Source: Rhizobium laguerreae
GTDB lineage: Bacteria; Pseudomonadota; Alphaproteobacteria; Rhizobiales; Rhizobiaceae
Assembly: GCF_002008165.1 (NCBI RefSeq)
Contig: NZ_MRDM01000011.1
Coordinates: 372,001-436,000, forward strand
Reading direction: 5' to 3'
DNA length: 64,000 nt
In this document: positions 57,625-64,000 of the stretch, piece by piece
Layout of the letters: every line of letters begins with the position of its first letter
Position numbering within the stretch: the first letter of the stretch is position 1
Notes under the pieces: model-generated
The model's input: only the letters and a program-made list of their open reading frames with translations
Database searches by the model: none
Told to the model about the DNA's origin: nothing
Program-made: the position numbers and the translations under genes

Positions 57625-58560
57625 TTAGCTGCGGAACAGGGTGAGGATGTTCTGCGCCGAGGTATTGGCGATCGAGAGCGACTGGATGGCAAGCTGCTGC
57701 TGCGTCTGCAACGCCGATAGCTTGCTCGATTCCTCTTCCATATCGGCATCGACCAGGCGTCCGACACCGGAGTCGATCGAATCGTGCAAGCCACTGACGA
57801 AGGTTTCCTGCAGCTGGATACGGGTCGAGATCGAGCCGAGCGCCGAGCCGACGGCGGTCATGGCGCCGAGAACCAGTTCGATACCGGTCAGGGCTGCGTC
57901 GAGCTGACCCTGGGTGAAATTGGTGATGTCGAGAGCATATATCGACGGCATAACGATGACGGCGCCGCCATAGGTTCCGTTGAAGGCCGTACCAATGATA
58001 CCGCTGGTCGTCTCGATCGCACCGGTACTGGTCATGCCGAAAAGCACGTTTCCGAGCGTGCCCGCATTGAGCACGTAGTCTGTCATCTTGACCGAAACGG
58101 CATTGCTGCCATCGCGCACGAAAGACGAAACGACGCTCTTCGTGCCGGAGGCGCCGGCAACCCAGTTTTCGCCGGAGAAGGACGCCGATTGGGCAATGCT
58201 GAGCAGTTGCTCCTGAAACTGGTCGAGTTCCTGCTGAATCTTCGTCTTGTCGACGCCCTTTTCGGTGGCGGCGACGATCTTGGCCTTGATTTCGCTGACG
58301 ACATCGAGTGCGCTGTCCATGGCCGAATAGGCGGTATCGACTTTTGCCGCGCCGAGCCCGAGCGCGTCGGAGACGGCTGAAAGCGCCATGTTGTCGGAAC
58401 GCATGGTCGTAGCAATCGACCAATAGGCGGCATTGTCGGCCGCTTTCTCCACACGATAACCCGATGAAACGCGACCCTGGGTGTCCTTGAGGCTATCGTT
58501 TACGCCGCGCAAAGTCTGCAGCGCTGCCATAGCAGCGTTGTTGGTGAGGATGCTTGTCAT
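57625..58560 (-). CDS. Flagellin, isolated copy
   Basis: A 311-residue flagellin. The D0/D1 N-terminus 'MTSILTNNAAMAALQTLRGVNDSLKDTQGRVSSGYRVEKAADNAAYWSIATTMRSDN' and C-terminus 'GRLVDADMEEESSKLSALQTQQQLAIQSLSIANTSAQNILTLFRS' are intact and typical of rhizobial flagellins. The middle is short and variable, rich in Thr/Gly. No other flagellar or motility gene is in the window, so it is a copy separate from the main cluster, as known for some R. leguminosarum flagellins. ATG 58560 was chosen ('MTSILTN'). Repeat copy D lies 40 bp upstream, so the leader probably contains it or the promoter is beyond it. Confidence 0.93.
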   Translation of the reverse strand: MTSILTNNAAMAALQTLRGVNDSLKDTQGRVSSGYRVEKAADNAAYWSIATTMRSDNMALSAVSDALGLGAAKVDTAYSAMDSALDVVSEIKAKIVAATEKGVDKTKIQQELDQFQEQLLSIAQSASFSGENWVAGASGTKSVVSSFVRDGSNAVSVKMTDYVLNAGTLGNVLFGMTSTGAIETTSGIIGTAFNGTYGGAVIVMPSIYALDITNFTQGQLDAALTGIELVLGAMTAVGSALGSISTRIQLQETFVSGLHDSIDSGVGRLVDADMEEESSKLSALQTQQQLAIQSLSIANTSAQNILTLFRS

Positions 58561-58599
58561 GATCCGTTCCACAATCGTTGAGAAAGGGGCAATCCGGAC

Positions 58600-58700
58600 T
58601 ACAGCGCCGCACGTCTTTCAGACGTGCAAAGGACGCTGTAGCACTTCAACTGCTGCATAATTTTGTCCTTAAATCGATTCCGATTTAAGAAATTATGCAG
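58600..58700 (+). repeat. ~100-bp two-hairpin intergenic repeat, copy D
   Basis: CTACAGCG...CGCTGTAG with inner GCACGTCT/AGACGTGC, then CTGCATAATT...AATTATGCAG with inner TTAAATCG/CGATTTAA. It has the same layout as copies A to C. It lies between the flagellin gene (minus strand) and the upstream prpE-like gene. Confidence 0.8.
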
Positions 58701-58816
58701 TAGGCCGGTAACGGCGACCGCGTCATGCAAAGCCTGCTATGCAAGCCATTGCCGTTAACAAATGCTTGCATCAACATAGTTAACAATTCCTCAATTAGGC
58801 TTACCGAAAGTTTAAT

Positions 58817-60727
58817 TCACATCGGCAAGGAGCCTAAACCGCGTCCGCGCAGCGCCTCGGCAATTTCCTCTAAAATCGTTGGATCATCGATGGTTGCAGG
58901 CATTTTCCAGGGTATGCCGTCGGCGATCTTCTGCATCGTGCCGCGCAGTATTTTGCCGGAGCGTGTCTTCGGCAACCGATTAACGGTGATGGCCGTCTTG
59001 AAGGCGGCAACCGGCCCGATCGAATCACGAATCATCGCCACGACCTCTGATTCGATCGCCGTCGCGTCACGGGAAACATGTCGTTTCAGCACCAGGAAAC
59101 CGCAGGGTGCCTGACCCTTCAGCGCATCGATCACGCCAATGACCGCGCATTCTGCGACATCGGGATGACGCGCACAGACCTCCTCCATCGCCCCTGTCGA
59201 GAGCCGATGACCGGCGCAATTGATGATGTCGTCGGTGCGCGACATGATGAAGAGATAGCCGTCCTCATCGACATAGCCGGCATCGGCCGTCTTGTAATAG
59301 CCGGAAAACTCATCGAGATAGGCCGAGCGAAAACGCTCGTCGGCGTTCCAGAGGGTCGGCAGGCAGCCGGGCGGGAGTGGCAGCTTCACGACGATATTGC
59401 CGAGCGTGCCCGCCTCGATCGGATGACCGGCATCGTCGAGCACCGCGATCTCATAGCCGGGCATCGGCAGCGCCGGCGACCCGTGCTTGACGGGAAGGGC
59501 GCCGAGACCAAGCGGATTTGCGACGATCGGCCAACCGGTTTCCGTCTGCCACCAATGATCGACGACGGGTATGCCAAGCAGGCGCTCGGCCCATTTCAAG
59601 GTCTCCGGATCCGCCCTCTCGCCGGCAAGAAATAGTGCGCGCAGATCCGGCATGGGATATTTGCGCATCAGTTCACCGTCACCGTCCTCCCGCCGGATGG
59701 CGCGGAATGCCGTCGGCGCTGTGAAGAGCACCCGCACCTGATATTCCGAAACGATGCGCCAAAATGTGCCGGCATCCGGAGTGCCGACCGGTTTTCCCTC
59801 GAAGATCAGAGTGGTTACGCCTGATAGCAGCGGGGCATAGACGATATAGGAATGCCCGACGACCCAGCCGATATCCGAAGCCGTCCAGAAGACCTCGCCC
59901 GGCTTCAAGCCGTAGATATTCCGCATCGACCAGTTGAGCGCGACCATATGGCCGCCATTGTCGCGCACCACGCCCTTCGGTTGGCCCGTCGTGCCCGAGG
60001 TATAGAGGATGTAGAGCGGATCGGTCGCCTTGACGGAGACACAGGCGATCTTATGGCCACGATGCCGCGCCACCGCCGCCTCGAAATCCTGATCGCGGCG
60101 GCTGACGAGATCTGCCCGAAGCTCCGGCCGCTGCAGCACCAGACAGCACTCCGGCTTCGAATGCGCGATCTCGATCGCCTGATCGACCAGTGGCTTGTAG
60201 GCGACGATGCGGCCGGGCTCGAGCCCGCAGCTCGCGGTAATCACCAGCTTCGCAGCGCAATCGTCGATGCGCGCCGCAAGTTCGCTTGCGGCAAACCCGC
60301 CGAAAACGACGGAGTGGACCGCACCGATGCGGGCGCAGGCGAGCATCGAAAAGACCGCCTGCGGCACCATCGGCATATAAAGGATGACGCGATCGCCTTT
60401 GCCGATGCCGCGCTCGACCAACGCTGCCGCGATGGCCATCACCTCGCCAAGCACCTCATCATAGGTGAAACGGCGCTTCTCGCCGTTCATTGCGCTGTCG
60501 AAGATGACCGCTGTCTCGCCGCCGCGGCCGGCAGCCACATGCCGGTCCAGGCAATTGTGGCATGTATTGGTTTCCGCGCCTGAGAACCAACGGCCATAGA
60601 CGCCGTCATTCGGCGAGAACACCCGTTCCGCTGGCTTGAACCAGTCGATGTCACTGGCCGCTTTGTGCCAGAAGGCTTCGGGATCGCGTTTCCAGGCCGC
60701 ATAGGCCTGATGATAGCCGTTCCGCAT
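58817..60727 (-). CDS. prpE: Propionate/acyl-CoA ligase, PrpE-like
   Basis: A 636-residue AMP-forming ligase related to acs in the same window. 'YILYTSGTTGQPKGVVRDNGGHMVAL' is the P-loop, 'HWWQTETGWPIVANPLGLG' the adenylate region, and 'LFIMSRTDDIINCAGHRLSTGAMEEV' the hinge. '[20 protein letters not shown]' holds the regulatory Lys. 'WFSGAETNTCHNCLDRHVAAG' at the N-terminus is typical of PrpE, so propionate is the likely substrate, but acetate or other short acids are possible. Strong GGAGG before ATG 60727. Confidence 0.9.
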   Translation of the reverse strand: MRNGYHQAYAAWKRDPEAFWHKAASDIDWFKPAERVFSPNDGVYGRWFSGAETNTCHNCLDRHVAAGRGGETAVIFDSAMNGEKRRFTYDEVLGEVMAIAAALVERGIGKGDRVILYMPMVPQAVFSMLACARIGAVHSVVFGGFAASELAARIDDCAAKLVITASCGLEPGRIVAYKPLVDQAIEIAHSKPECCLVLQRPELRADLVSRRDQDFEAAVARHRGHKIACVSVKATDPLYILYTSGTTGQPKGVVRDNGGHMVALNWSMRNIYGLKPGEVFWTASDIGWVVGHSYIVYAPLLSGVTTLIFEGKPVGTPDAGTFWRIVSEYQVRVLFTAPTAFRAIRREDGDGELMRKYPMPDLRALFLAGERADPETLKWAERLLGIPVVDHWWQTETGWPIVANPLGLGALPVKHGSPALPMPGYEIAVLDDAGHPIEAGTLGNIVVKLPLPPGCLPTLWNADERFRSAYLDEFSGYYKTADAGYVDEDGYLFIMSRTDDIINCAGHRLSTGAMEEVCARHPDVAECAVIGVIDALKGQAPCGFLVLKRHVSRDATAIESEVVAMIRDSIGPVAAFKTAITVNRLPKTRSGKILRGTMQKIADGIPWKMPATIDDPTILEEIAEALRGRGLGSLPM

Positions 60728-60802
60728 TTGCTCCTCCCCAGGACATGCAAACCTAATCTAGGCGGCATTAAGGGGAACAGGAAGCCCGACCAAAGCAGCG
60801 TT

Positions 60803-61462
60803 TCAGCGCGTGCCAAAAATCGCCGACCCCACACGCACGCTGGTGGCGCCGAAGGCGATCGCCGTCCCGTAGTCGCCCGACATGCCCATGGAAAGTTTTC
60901 CGACGCCGCATTTGAGCGCGAGCTTTGCCAGCAGAGCGAAATGCGGTCCGGGATTTTCCTCGGCCGGCGGAATGCACATCAAACCTTCGATCGAAAGGCC
61001 GAGTTCGTCGCGGCAAAGAGCGACGAAGGCCGGCGTGTCGTCAGGAGCGATGCCGGCCTTCTGCGGTTCGAGCCCGGTATTGACCTGGACATAGAGCCGT
61101 AGCGCCTTGCCTTGCCGCCTCATCTCCTCGGCAAGTGCGCGGGCGATCTTTTCCCGGTCCACTGTCTCGATGACGTCGAAAAGCGCCACAGCATCCGCCG
61201 CCTTGTTCGATTGCAGCGGTCCGATCAGATGCAGCTCGATATCCTGATGCTCGGCCTTCAGCGCCGGCCACTTGCCCTGGCTTTCCTGCACCCGGTTTTC
61301 CCCGAAGACACGCTGCCCGCCTTCGATGGCCGGGCGGATCGCGTCCGCCTCGAAGGTCTTCGACACCGCGACGAGTTGAACGGAACCCGCCGAACGGCCT
61401 GCTTCGCGTTCCGCGGCGGCGATCCGCGACCGCACCTCGTTCAAGCGCTCTTGAAGTTCCAT
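60803..61462 (-). CDS. YggS/PROSC family PLP-binding protein
   Basis: A 219-residue single-domain TIM-barrel protein of the alanine-racemase-fold group. 'VQLVAVSKTFEADAIRPAIEGGQRVFGENRVQE' contains the PLP Lys (VSK) and the GENxVQE motif. 'HLIGPLQSNKA' and 'LSMGMSGDYGTAIAFGATSVRVGSAIFG' are diagnostic. It lacks the C-terminal racemase domain and acts in PLP homeostasis. The second of two adjacent ATGs (61462, GAGG 7 nt upstream) is chosen. Divergent from leuS. Confidence 0.95.
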   Translation of the reverse strand: MELQERLNEVRSRIAAAEREAGRSAGSVQLVAVSKTFEADAIRPAIEGGQRVFGENRVQESQGKWPALKAEHQDIELHLIGPLQSNKAADAVALFDVIETVDREKIARALAEEMRRQGKALRLYVQVNTGLEPQKAGIAPDDTPAFVALCRDELGLSIEGLMCIPPAEENPGPHFALLAKLALKCGVGKLSMGMSGDYGTAIAFGATSVRVGSAIFGTR

Positions 61463-61662
61463 CATTGTGCCTCGACATACCTGCATGAAAGGATTGGAAT
61501 GAACTAGCCAGCCATTCTGTGCTTGCCAAGTCCCGTCCCGGCGAAATCGCCTGGTCACGATCAAGATCGCGCGCTTGCAGCGCCTGCAAAACTTGACGCT
61601 ACGGTGGTTTCATGGTGAAGGTCTCGACCAACCTCCCCTGATTTTCCGGAAATACGAATACC

Positions 61663-64000
<2,338 letters not shown>

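Overview
This is about 64 kb of a GC-rich alphaproteobacterial chromosome. Gene content, gene order and intergenic repeats all point to a Rhizobium of the R. etli / R. leguminosarum group. The evidence for that is the rsfS-rlmH-EnvC-like-ctpA-deacetylase-rppH block, the imuA-imuB-dnaE2 cassette with a GTTC-N7-GTTC SOS box, an NfeR1/alpha-r14-type sRNA, an isolated flagellin, DUF1013/TrcR, and RIME-like repeats. Nearly all of the window is core housekeeping DNA. I found no insertion sequence, prophage, CRISPR array or toxin-antitoxin pair.

Layout. 1-4.0 kb: a truncated hypothetical gene, a DsbA-like protein, a GT39-type membrane glycosyltransferase, an unexplained gene-poor stretch and tRNA-Ser(CGA). 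4.2-11.4 kb: rplU-rpmA, two GNAT acetyltransferases, a frameshifted endonuclease/exonuclease/phosphatase gene, then obgE-proB-proA-nadD (GTPase, proline and NAD synthesis). 11.4-15.1 kb: a small RNA with three anti-Shine-Dalgarno loops, then molybdate uptake (modABC) with a convergent short ModE-type regulator. 15.3-21.1 kb: ribosome silencing factor, RlmH, an EnvC-like protein, CtpA protease, a divergent polysaccharide deacetylase and RppH. 21.3-22.1 kb: bacterioferritin and its ferredoxin. 22.3-28.2 kb: the SOS mutagenesis cassette imuA-imuB-dnaE2.

28.3-41.5 kb: a zincin, a CoA-ester lyase, leuD, a serine dehydratase-like enzyme, leuB (followed at once by a parS-like 16-mer), a PAP2 phosphatase, an MHS-type transporter with a large insertion, asd, a lytic transglycosylase, carbonic anhydrase with a GGDEF remnant, and pyridoxal kinase. 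41.8-49.7 kb: the large 1591-residue NAD-glutamate dehydrogenase, an MFS protein and purH. 49.9-54.4 kb: a heparinase-like protein, rsmB, htpX and an SDHAF4-type SDH assembly factor. 54.6-64 kb: acetyl-CoA synthetase, trcR, a lone flagellin, a PrpE-like ligase, a YggS-family PLP protein and the 5' part of leuS.

The genes do not form one new system. The less ordinary items are the three-hairpin sRNA, the parS-like site, the SOS box of the mutasome, candidate ModE operators, the MHS transporter insertion, and a family of roughly 100-bp intergenic repeats that abut or supply stop codons of host genes.
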